Below are positions 5,404-12,097 of a stretch of 12,097 nt of DNA, one piece after another (position 1 is the first letter of the stretch; every line of letters starts with the position of its first letter). A program made the position numbers and the translations under genes. The notes under the pieces are model-generated. The model saw only the letters and a list, made by a program, of their open reading frames with translations. It ran no database searches and was not told where the DNA came from. Origin of the DNA: an uncultured Eubacteriales bacterium (GTDB taxonomy: Bacteria; Bacillota; Clostridia; Oscillospirales; Acutalibacteraceae); contig CAKVBG010000028.1 in the NCBI GenBank assembly GCA_934725345.1, positions 1 through 12,097 of the forward strand. Direction: 5' to 3'.

Positions 5404-8400
5404 ATGCAATCAAAACTAACCACCACCATGGATGGCAACTCTGCAGCCGCTTATGTTGCTTACGCATTTACTGAGGTTGCTGCTATCTATCCTATTACCC
5501 CATCGTCCGTGATGGCAGACCAGATGGATAAATTTTCTTGTGGCAATAAGAAAAATATTTTTGGCTCAAGCGTCCAAGTGGCTCAAATGCAGTCTGAAGC
5601 CGGAGCGGCCGGAGCTATTCACGGAGCACTATCTGCCGGAGCTTTAGCCACTACTTTTACTTCCTCACAGGGATTACTTCTCATGATTCCAAATATGTAC
5701 AAAATAGCAGGTGAGTTGTTGCCGAATGTCATCCACGTAGCAGCTAGAAGCATCGCTACACATGCACTATCTATTTTTGGAGACCATTCAGATGTTTACG
5801 CTTGCAGACAAACTGGATATGCCATGTTATGCTCAAATAGTCCTCAAGAAGTAGCCCATATGGCCGCTATTGCTCACTTGAGCAGTATAAAAAGTAGTAT
5901 TCCTTTTCTCCATTTCTTTGATGGATTTAGAACTTCCCATGAAATTCAAAAAATAAATCTTCCCAGCTACGAAGACTTAAAACAATTAGTAGATTGGAAA
6001 GCAGTAGAGAAATTTAAAAGCCGTGGCTTAAACCCTAGCCATCCTGTGATGCGCGGGACGGCTCAAAACGATGACGTCTTTTTTCAAAATCGAGAGACTA
6101 CCAACAAAAACTACTTGGAAGCTGTAAATATCGTAGAAAACTACATGGAACAAATAAACGAAAGATACCACACCAACTATAAACCTTTTGAGTACTACGG
6201 TTCACCGGACGCAAAAAAAATAATTATAGCTATGGGATCTGTTTGCGAAACTATTGAGGAAACCGTTGACTATCTAATGGATAAGGGAGAGAAAGTAGGA
6301 GTTTTAAAAGTTAGACTTTACCGCCCTTTTTCTGCAAAACATTTACTAAACTCAATACCTGAAAGCGTAGAAAAAATTTCTGTTTTGGATCGCACTAAAG
6401 AATGTGGGTCGAGTGGAGAACCGCTCTACTTAGATGTCCTTAATGCAGTAAAAGACTTTAAAACTCATACGCTTAAAGTTTTTTCAGGAAGATACGGCCT
6501 GGCTTCAAAAAATACTACTCCTGATCAAATAATGGCTGTGTTTGAAAATATGGATAGCACTTCCCCTAAAAAAATATTTACGGTCGGAATCAACGACGAT
6601 GTAACTCACCTTTCTTTGAGCGTATCTTCAAACATCAATACGATTCCTCAAGGAACTTATTCCTGTAAATTTTGGGGAGTTGGTTCAGACGGCACAGTCG
6701 GTGCTTCTAAAAACACCATAAAAATTATCGGCGATAACACCGATTTATACGTTCAAGGTTTCTTTTCCTACGACTCCAAAAAATCCGGCGGTACAACAAT
6801 TTCTCATTTAAGATTTGGAAATAAACCCATAAAGTCCACTTATTACGTCCAAAAAGCCGATTTCTTGGCCTGTCATGCTTCCAGTTACGTATATAAATAT
6901 GATCTTCTAAAAGACTTAAAACCCGGTGGAAAATTTTTGCTAAATTGTTCTTGGGATGACTCAGAACTAGAAAAACAATTGCCTGCAAACATGAAAAGAA
7001 TACTGTCTCAAAAAAATATAAAGTTTTACATCCTTGACGCCGCAGAGATAAGCCGAACCTTAGGTCTGGGTGGCAGAGTAAACACAGCACTTCAAGCCGC
7101 ATTTTTCAAAATAACTAATATCTTCGAGCCCGAAAAAGCCTTGAATTTAATCAAAGAGTACATCACAAAATCTTACTCCAAAAAGGGCATAGAAACCGTT
7201 AATATCAATTTCAAATGTGCTGAAGAAGGAATGAAAAGAGTTAGAGAGTTTGTAGTACCGAAGTCTTGGGAGAACGTCAAAGATGATGTCAATGATGATA
7301 ATTTAAACCAAAATATCCAAAATAAAGAATTAGAAAATTACGTCAAAAATATAGTAAATCCTGTAAATAAATTAAACGGCAACGATCTGCCAGTTTCCGC
7401 TTTTTTGCCCTATGCGGATGGAAGTGTTCCGTTGGGTTCTTCTGCGTGTGAAAAGAGAAATATATCAGCTTTCGTACCTTCTTGGAAACCAGGAAACTGT
7501 ATAGAGTGCAATTTATGTTCGTATGTTTGCCCTCACGCAGTGATAAGACCTTCCGTAATGAACCAACAAGAAACTACCGATGCTCCAACTTCAATGAAAT
7601 ATAAAAAAATGAACGGAGCTAAGGATTTGAACTTTTCCGTTTCAATTTCTGTGAGGGACTGCACAGGTTGCGGAAACTGCGTGGAAATTTGTCCAGGAAT
7701 GAAAGGCAAAAAAGCACTTGAAATGAAAGAGTTCTCTTCTGAGATAGTTGCTCAAACCGCTTTCGATTATTCACAAAGTTTAGATACTAAACCCGAAATA
7801 CTAGATAAATTTAAAAAGTCAACGGTTAAAGGAAGTCAATTTAGAAAACCACTGCTGGAATTTTCAGGGGCCTGTGCCGGATGCGGAGAGACTCCATACG
7901 CTAAATTAGCAACGCAGCTTTTTGGTACGCAAATGATAATAGCAAATGCAACCGGATGCTCTTCAATATGGGCCGCATCATTCCCCTCTACTGCATACAC
8001 CACCGTTCACGGGAAAGGTCCCGCATGGCATAACTCACTTTTTGAAGACAATGCTGAATTCGGATTCGGAATAGCACTTGCTCAAAAGTATTTGAGAAAT
8101 CCCTTGATTGATAAAATAAAAGAAATAGAAAGCTCCACCACAGATAACACTCTCAAAGATTATTGTAAAAAATATATCTTGAGTTTTGAGAATTCCTGTG
8201 AAAATCAAATCGACTCTGAAAACTTGGTAAACTATCTTACTTCAAATCCAATTACGGATATCTCCTCGGAAACAAAAAACTATATAATAAAAAACAAAGA
8301 CAATCTATCGAAAAAGTCAGTTTGGATTTTTGGAGGAGACGGTTGGGCTTACGATATAGGATATGGCGGACTTGATCATGTTCTCGCTTCCCAAATGGAC

Positions 8401-8964
8401 GTAAATATTCTAGTCTTTGACACAGAAGTTTACTCTAACACCGGCGGTCAAGCTTCAAAGGCAACTCCAGCAGGGGCCGTGGCTCAGTTTGCTGCAATAG
8501 GAAAATCAACTCCTAAAAAAGACCTAGCCGCAATGGCTATGAATTATCCGGGCGCATATGTTGCTCAAGTTTCATTAGGAGCAAACTTCTCACAATGTTT
8601 AAAAGCATTTATTGAAGCTGAAAATCATAAAGGACCTTCAATTATAATAGCTTACGCCCCTTGCATAAATCATGGTATAAAAGGCGGTATGAAAAACTCA
8701 CTTTTGGCGGCAAAAATGGCCGTATCATCCGGATACTGGCCACTGTTTAGATATAACCCTTCTTCGACAAAAGATGGTGAATCTCCCCTGAAATTTGATA
8801 GTCCTAACATTTCAACTGATTTGCAGGAATTTACAAATATCCAATCTCGATACACAATCCTTAAAAACTCTATGCCCGAAAGGTTTAATAATTTAATTGA
8901 AGTTTCAAAAGCTAAATTGAAATCAAAACAAAAAATTTTGAAAGAATTTGAATCAGAAAAATAA
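5404..8964 (+). CDS. nifJ: Pyruvate:ferredoxin (flavodoxin) oxidoreductase
   Basis: Converts pyruvate and CoA to acetyl-CoA and CO2, passing two electrons to ferredoxin or flavodoxin; the main pyruvate-oxidising enzyme of many anaerobes. At 1186 residues it is the full one-chain form. Domains in order: pyrimidine-binding domain I with YPITPSS (29-35); the domain II/transketolase-C-like region; the gamma/EKR region; a 2x[4Fe-4S] ferredoxin domain with CIECNLCSYVCP (C699, C702, C705, C709) and CTGCGNCVEICP (C753, C756, C759, C763); and the TPP domain. The TPP domain carries the proximal-cluster cysteines CAGC (C824, C827), C852 and C1087, plus GDG (978-980) with SNTGGQ (N1012) for Mg-TPP. All three clusters and cofactor sites look intact. 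AAGGAG lies 10 bases before the ATG. It follows proS closely and meets a leftward gene 23 bases beyond its stop, with no convincing terminator between. Confidence 0.98.
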   Translation: MQSKLTTTMDGNSAAAYVAYAFTEVAAIYPITPSSVMADQMDKFSCGNKKNIFGSSVQVAQMQSEAGAAGAIHGALSAGALATTFTSSQGLLLMIPNMYKIAGELLPNVIHVAARSIATHALSIFGDHSDVYACRQTGYAMLCSNSPQEVAHMAAIAHLSSIKSSIPFLHFFDGFRTSHEIQKINLPSYEDLKQLVDWKAVEKFKSRGLNPSHPVMRGTAQNDDVFFQNRETTNKNYLEAVNIVENYMEQINERYHTNYKPFEYYGSPDAKKIIIAMGSVCETIEETVDYLMDKGEKVGVLKVRLYRPFSAKHLLNSIPESVEKISVLDRTKECGSSGEPLYLDVLNAVKDFKTHTLKVFSGRYGLASKNTTPDQIMAVFENMDSTSPKKIFTVGINDDVTHLSLSVSSNINTIPQGTYSCKFWGVGSDGTVGASKNTIKIIGDNTDLYVQGFFSYDSKKSGGTTISHLRFGNKPIKSTYYVQKADFLACHASSYVYKYDLLKDLKPGGKFLLNCSWDDSELEKQLPANMKRILSQKNIKFYILDAAEISRTLGLGGRVNTALQAAFFKITNIFEPEKALNLIKEYITKSYSKKGIETVNINFKCAEEGMKRVREFVVPKSWENVKDDVNDDNLNQNIQNKELENYVKNIVNPVNKLNGNDLPVSAFLPYADGSVPLGSSACEKRNISAFVPSWKPGNCIECNLCSYVCPHAVIRPSVMNQQETTDAPTSMKYKKMNGAKDLNFSVSISVRDCTGCGNCVEICPGMKGKKALEMKEFSSEIVAQTAFDYSQSLDTKPEILDKFKKSTVKGSQFRKPLLEFSGACAGCGETPYAKLATQLFGTQMIIANATGCSSIWAASFPSTAYTTVHGKGPAWHNSLFEDNAEFGFGIALAQKYLRNPLIDKIKEIESSTTDNTLKDYCKKYILSFENSCENQIDSENLVNYLTSNPITDISSETKNYIIKNKDNLSKKSVWIFGGDGWAYDIGYGGLDHVLASQMDVNILVFDTEVYSNTGGQASKATPAGAVAQFAAIGKSTPKKDLAAMAMNYPGAYVAQVSLGANFSQCLKAFIEAENHKGPSIIIAYAPCINHGIKGGMKNSLLAAKMAVSSGYWPLFRYNPSSTKDGESPLKFDSPNISTDLQEFTNIQSRYTILKNSMPERFNNLIEVSKAKLKSKQKILKEFESEK

Positions 8965-8987
8965 TTCAAAATAGTTTGTGACCATCC

Positions 8988-9788
8988 TTAACTTTCTTTT
9001 TGTTTACTTTCATTTTTTGCTTCTTCTATTTCTTTCTGTCGTTGCTTCATCAAGTTTAGAAAATAATTTTGAGTATTTTTACATAATTTATTAATCAACC
9101 CCTTAGTCTTTTGATTGTTTTCATCTGTTTGAGTTACGGTAATCTTGAAAAAATAAAATTTCAAAATCTCGATAGGTTTAAGTAAACCAATATCGTTCTC
9201 AGTTTTTGCTTTTTGACCTAGTATATGTTTCAAATAAACATTAGTGAATACTTCCGCACTTTTTTTAAATTTCTTAATTTTCTTCCTTGCGTCAGCATAT
9301 AGGTCAAGTAGCTTGTCAGAATTATCGCATCTTGATATAGATCTTTCAAATCCCTCCAATTTGTTAAGCGTCTTTTGTTTGTCCGCACAAATTTTATCAT
9401 AACAATCTTTAAACCAGGAAGTTTCCACAGGAGAAAGATTTTTAGCAAGTTTCGCAAGAGCAGACTGTCCACTGTCAGACTTTTCAATCAGATCCTTTGC
9501 TAAATCATCCCATTTATTGTAGGTTTCACTATAAAAAAGATCTTCGTCATTATTCGGATTTTCCAATTCTTGAAATTTGGAAATATAATTTTTTTGCAAA
9601 TCCTTGAAATCTTGCTCGCCGAGTTTATTTGCAATACTCATGATTTTTCTTTTATCTTCGATAGTGTAATTTGTTCGTGCAATTTCTTTATAGTAATCAT
9701 AAGTGTAATTTTTAATAAATCTCGTGGCTGCGTCTGTTCCTAGTTGTCCAAATTCTTTCAACTTTGATGGTAAAAGATTATAAAACAT
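8988..9788 (-). CDS. Unrecognised charged, helix-rich protein
   Basis: I do not recognise this 266-residue protein. It has no signal peptide, no convincing membrane segment and no nucleotide-binding or catalytic motif; it should be cytoplasmic or exported by a non-Sec route. Composition is rich in Lys, Glu, Asp and Asn with many heptad-like hydrophobic positions, suggesting a largely alpha-helical, possibly coiled-coil fold. The last 30 or so residues (from about 237) form a strongly charged Lys/Glu/Gln helix ending KESKQKES-like. Four cysteines are scattered, with no metal-site spacing. AAGGAG lies 11 bases before the ATG, and a TTGACA/TATTAT promoter is about 50 bases upstream, so it is a separately transcribed and probably expressed gene. 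It is convergent with nifJ. It may be lineage-specific. Confidence 0.7.
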   Translation of the reverse strand: MFYNLLPSKLKEFGQLGTDAATRFIKNYTYDYYKEIARTNYTIEDKRKIMSIANKLGEQDFKDLQKNYISKFQELENPNNDEDLFYSETYNKWDDLAKDLIEKSDSGQSALAKLAKNLSPVETSWFKDCYDKICADKQKTLNKLEGFERSISRCDNSDKLLDLYADARKKIKKFKKSAEVFTNVYLKHILGQKAKTENDIGLLKPIEILKFYFFKITVTQTDENNQKTKGLINKLCKNTQNYFLNLMKQRQKEIEEAKNESKQKES

Positions 9789-9835
9789 AAAAACTCACAC
9801 TCCTTAAAAAATAAATTTGCCAAGAGGCATTTATC

Positions 9836-9864
9836 ATAATATACCTATTTTTTCTGCTTGTCAA
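9836..9864 (-). promoter_or_regulatory. Promoter of the 8988-9788 gene
   Basis: Minus strand: perfect -35 TTGACA (9864-9859), the optimal 17-base spacer, and -10 TATTAT (9841-9836, five of six consensus bases). Predicted start near 9829 with a 40-base leader that shows only a 4-bp hairpin. This near-consensus promoter suggests strong, constitutive expression. Confidence 0.75.
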
Positions 9865-9884
9865 GATTTTTTTGTTCTATATTA

Positions 9885-9924
9885 TTAAAAATTAAATTTA
9901 AATGAGTGCACTTATGTGCACTCA
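9885..9924 (-). terminator. Terminator after polA-rimI
   Basis: Perfect 9-bp inverted repeat TGAGTGCAC (9903-9911) / GTGCACTCA (9916-9924) with a 4-base loop, 47 bases beyond the rimI stop. On the minus strand it is followed by TTTAAATTTAATTTTTAA, a T-rich tract, as expected for intrinsic termination. It also insulates the downstream promoter at 9836-9864. Confidence 0.8.
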
Positions 9925-9971
9925 AATTTTACATGTAATATTTATTTTGCTTATCCTATCCAAAAATAAAT

Positions 9972-10445
9972 TTACTTTTCCAAAAAATGGAGCGTCATGA
10001 TTAAGGCGTTTTCTGTGGGATAGGTATAAAAGTTTTTTCTCACTCCACAGCTTTCAAACCCATATTTTTCATAAAGATGAATTGCCGCACCGTTGGATTG
10101 TCTAACTTCAAGAGATAAAAACTTTAAATTTAAAACTTTTGAATGATGAATTAAATTATCAATCATTGCTTTAGCTATCCCTTGCCCACGAAAAGGTTTG
10201 GTAACCGCAATGTTGTATACATATCCTTCGTCTTCAATAGCATACATTCCTGCATAACCTAGAATTTCATAATCCAGTTTAGCGCAAACAAAATAGTTCA
10301 TTGGATTTTTTATAGATTCCTCAAAATTTACTAATGACCACGGAACTGAAAAACATTCTTTTTCGATTCGAACTACCGTTTCTAAGTAGGATAATTCCAA
10401 AGGAACTATCTCAATTTTTCGCATCAAACCATGTTTTCCCAACAC
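9972..10445 (-). CDS. rimI: Ribosomal protein S18 N-alanine acetyltransferase (GNAT family)
   Basis: GNAT enzyme that transfers acetyl from acetyl-CoA to a protein N-terminus; in the RimI subfamily the classic target is ribosomal protein S18. RimI-like marks: N-terminal IEKECFSVPWS, the strand GYVYNIAVTKPFRGQG, the acetyl-CoA pyrophosphate loop RGQGIAKAM (RxxGxA form), SLEVRQSNGAAIHLYEKYGF with the typical Asn and Tyr, and a C-terminal ALIMTL strand. Start is ambiguous. GTG at 10445 (157 residues) has GGAGG 9 bases upstream, while ATG at 10424 (150 residues) fits the usual family length better but has only a weak GGGA. Either way the start lies inside polA, whose stop is at 10411, so the two are translationally linked. 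The usual neighbours tsaB and tsaD are not present here. The GNAT call is secure; the S18 substrate rests on family resemblance. Confidence 0.88.
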   Translation of the reverse strand: MLGKHGLMRKIEIVPLELSYLETVVRIEKECFSVPWSLVNFEESIKNPMNYFVCAKLDYEILGYAGMYAIEDEGYVYNIAVTKPFRGQGIAKAMIDNLIHHSKVLNLKFLSLEVRQSNGAAIHLYEKYGFESCGVRKNFYTYPTENALIMTLHFLEK

Positions 10446-12097
10446 TCACATTAACCTCCAATGGCACTAACAACGGAACAGCTGTTTCCATCTCAACTTT
10501 AAGAATCTCTTTTACTTCGTCAGCTTCACTTTCAGGAGCTTCTACAATCAATTCATCATGAACTTGCAAAATTAACTTGGAATTTTTGTTTTTAAGTTTT
10601 TCAAAAACATTTATCATTGCAATTTTGATTATATCCGCCGCCGTGCCTTGAATAGGCATATTTCTAGCCACTCGCTCTCCAAAACCTCTTAAATTGTAAT
10701 TAGAGGATTGCAGCTCCGGGAGATACCTTCTACGGTGAAACATAGTTTCTACGAATCCTTCAGTGGCAGCAATCTTAATGACGTTGTTCATATAATCATT
10801 AACGCCTTTGTAATGTTCTAGGTATCTGTCGATATAATCTTGAGCGTCTGCGCAGCTTATTTTTAAATCTTGAGAAAGAGAGTATGCACTCATGCCGTAA
10901 AGAATACCAAAATTTATGGTTTTCGCTCTAGACCTCATCTCAGCAGTAACGTCCTCTAGGGAAACTTTCATTATTTCTGAAGCGGTCAAAGTGTGAATAT
11001 CTTCTTGATTATTAAATGCACTTATCATATTTTTATCCTGAGATACATGCGCTAAAACTCTAAGCTCAATTTGAGAGTAATCGGCATCTATTAAAACATT
11101 CCCTTCAGATGCTTTAAAAAATTTTCTAAATATTTTACCTCTTTCAGTTCGCACAGGGATGTTTTGTAGGTTAGGCTCAGTAGAACTTATTCTGCCGGTT
11201 CGTGTTTCAGTTTGATTAAATGAAGAGTGAATTTTTCCATCCTTGCCAATTGATTTTATCATGCCGTCGCAATAAGTGGATTTTAATTTTGAAAGCATTC
11301 TGTATCCCAAGATACCATCAACTATCTCATGGCTTCCTCTTAGCTTTTCGAGAGTTTGAGCATTCGTGGAGTAACCAGTTTTACCTCTTCGGCCCTTTGG
11401 TAACCCTAATTTTTCAAATAAAATAACCCCTAGTTGTTTCGGTGAATTAATATTAAACTCTTCGCCTGCCGCATCGTAAATACACTTTTCCATAACGCAT
11501 AATTCTTGCTCCAACTCTTCTGAGTATTCCTCAAGTTGATGTTTATCAACCACAAACCCAATATTCTCCATGCTGGCTATCACTTCAGATAACGGTTGCT
11601 CCACCTTTTCTAAAAGATAATTTTGATTATTCTCAAAAATTTTTTCTTTTAAAATTGGCTCTAAACTTGAAACCAAAAACACTTCCTTAGCCCTCTCGCA
11701 CAATTCCAAAAGACTATTATCTTCACAATTTATACTTGGCAAATCCAAATTAAAAAGCTTAGAAATCTGTTCAATTGAATAATCTTTTTCAGAGGGCATA
11801 ATTAAGTATGAAGCAAGCATAACGTCAAATAATTTACCCTTAATCTCAATTCCACGTTTTTGTGTTATGTGTTCCAGAATTTTCAAATTGTAAGTTACTT
11901 TTTCAATATCCTCAACCTGTGCTAGATATTCTAGCAGTTCACTTTGATGTTCTTCTAATGCATACACATTCCCGGAAATTTGAATTAAAATGCTTTTGAC
12001 TGCCAAGTCTTGTATGTCCGCCAAAAACACTATCTTTTTTTCTTTTAAAGCTTCAGATTTAATCCACTCAATGCTTTTCGCTCTTTTGAAGGAAACC
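10411..12097 (-). CDS. polA: DNA polymerase I, C-terminal two thirds (5' end cut by window edge)
   Basis: Repair and Okazaki-fragment polymerase. The frame is open to the right edge: residues continue upstream of the GTG at 12030, so that GTG is internal. About 561 codons are visible of a family length near 850-900; the 5' nuclease domain is off the window. First comes a 3'-5' exonuclease-like domain, then the polymerase palm, fingers and thumb. Motif A is DADYSQIELR (about 11060-11090), motif B RSRAKTINFGILYG (about 10893-10935), motif C QVHDE (about 10548-10562); the catalytic Asp of motifs A and C are present. The exonuclease domain looks inactive: the first-motif DxE is absent around the FLADIQDLA segment, NLKYD is replaced by NLKIL, and the YxxxD motif is missing. 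This is normal for many Gram-positive Pol I enzymes. It overlaps rimI by 35 bases (14 if the ATG is used). Confidence 0.97.
   Translation of the reverse strand, partial: VSFKRAKSIEWIKSEALKEKKIVFLADIQDLAVKSILIQISGNVYALEEHQSELLEYLAQVEDIEKVTYNLKILEHITQKRGIEIKGKLFDVMLASYLIMPSEKDYSIEQISKLFNLDLPSINCEDNSLLELCERAKEVFLVSSLEPILKEKIFENNQNYLLEKVEQPLSEVIASMENIGFVVDKHQLEEYSEELEQELCVMEKCIYDAAGEEFNINSPKQLGVILFEKLGLPKGRRGKTGYSTNAQTLEKLRGSHEIVDGILGYRMLSKLKSTYCDGMIKSIGKDGKIHSSFNQTETRTGRISSTEPNLQNIPVRTERGKIFRKFFKASEGNVLIDADYSQIELRVLAHVSQDKNMISAFNNQEDIHTLTASEIMKVSLEDVTAEMRSRAKTINFGILYGMSAYSLSQDLKISCADAQDYIDRYLEHYKGVNDYMNNVIKIAATEGFVETMFHRRRYLPELQSSNYNLRGFGERVARNMPIQGTAADIIKIAMINVFEKLKNKNSKLILQVHDELIVEAPESEADEVKEILKVEMETAVPLLVPLEVNVSVGKTWFDAKN

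Noticed and set aside
5292..5474. 60-codon plus-strand frame bridging proS and nifJ
   Set aside because: Overlaps the conserved ends of both real genes in another frame.
6725..7102. 125-codon open frame on the minus strand
   Set aside because: It lies wholly inside nifJ, whose frame is unambiguous; no ribosome binding site or family resemblance.
8670..8969. 99-codon open frame on the minus strand
   Set aside because: Antisense to the conserved 3' end of nifJ; a composition shadow.
8947..8970. TTTGAAT/ATTCAAA inverted repeat as the nifJ terminator
   Set aside because: The 7-bp stem is almost all A-T, overlaps the stop codon and has no T run after it.
9230..9487. 85-codon open frame on the minus strand in another frame
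   Set aside because: Nested within the 8988-9788 gene, which has the better start, ribosome binding site and length.
10411..12030. Complete Pol I starting at GTG 12030
   Set aside because: Codons continue in frame to 12097 and the visible length is far below the family norm.
1..12097. Mobile element, CRISPR array, tRNA or rRNA
   Set aside because: No transposase, terminal repeats, spaced direct repeats or RNA-gene signatures were seen; the inverted repeats present are all short terminator-like hairpins.

Overview
The window looks like chromosomal DNA from a low-GC, Gram-positive-type anaerobe, most likely a member of Clostridia (Bacillota). The grounds are the AT-rich composition, AGGAGG-type ribosome binding sites, sigma-A-style promoters, short hairpin-plus-T terminators, a full-length one-chain pyruvate:ferredoxin oxidoreductase (anaerobic pyruvate metabolism), a DegV/FakB protein, and a Pol I whose proofreading residues are missing. 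This placement is inference; no species is recognised. There is no sign of a phage, transposon, CRISPR array or rRNA/tRNA gene.

Layout: (1) 1-811 (+) is the 3' part of a gene for a stand-alone AAA+ ATPase, entering from the left edge and closed by a hairpin terminator. (2) 943-1554 (-) encodes a small secreted protein of unknown function, which ends at its own terminator pointing towards the first. (3) 1632-3678 (-) is a compact operon rplM-rpsI-degV-rpsT (L13, S9, a fatty-acid-binding DegV protein, S20). A TTGACA / extended -10 promoter precedes it and a hairpin follows it. (4) The 262-base divergent gap 3679-3940 carries this promoter and a second one reading right. (5) 3941-8964 (+) is proS-nifJ: an archaeal/eukaryotic-type prolyl-tRNA synthetase followed 26 bases later by pyruvate:ferredoxin oxidoreductase. 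(6) 8988-9788 (-) encodes an unrecognised, highly charged, helix-rich protein with its own near-consensus promoter, meeting nifJ tail to tail with only 23 bases between them. (7) 9972-12097 (-) is polA-rimI, polA running off the right edge, with rimI overlapping its end and a perfect 9-bp inverted repeat closing the unit.

Most genes are housekeeping: translation (L13, S9, S20, ProRS, RimI), replication/repair (Pol I) and central anaerobic metabolism (PFOR). The unexplained material is the AAA+ ATPase fragment and the two orphan proteins (one exported, one apparently cytoplasmic). Each orphan sits alone between housekeeping units with its own ribosome binding site. They are the best candidates for lineage-specific functions. 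I see no convincing evidence for a complete new multi-gene system.
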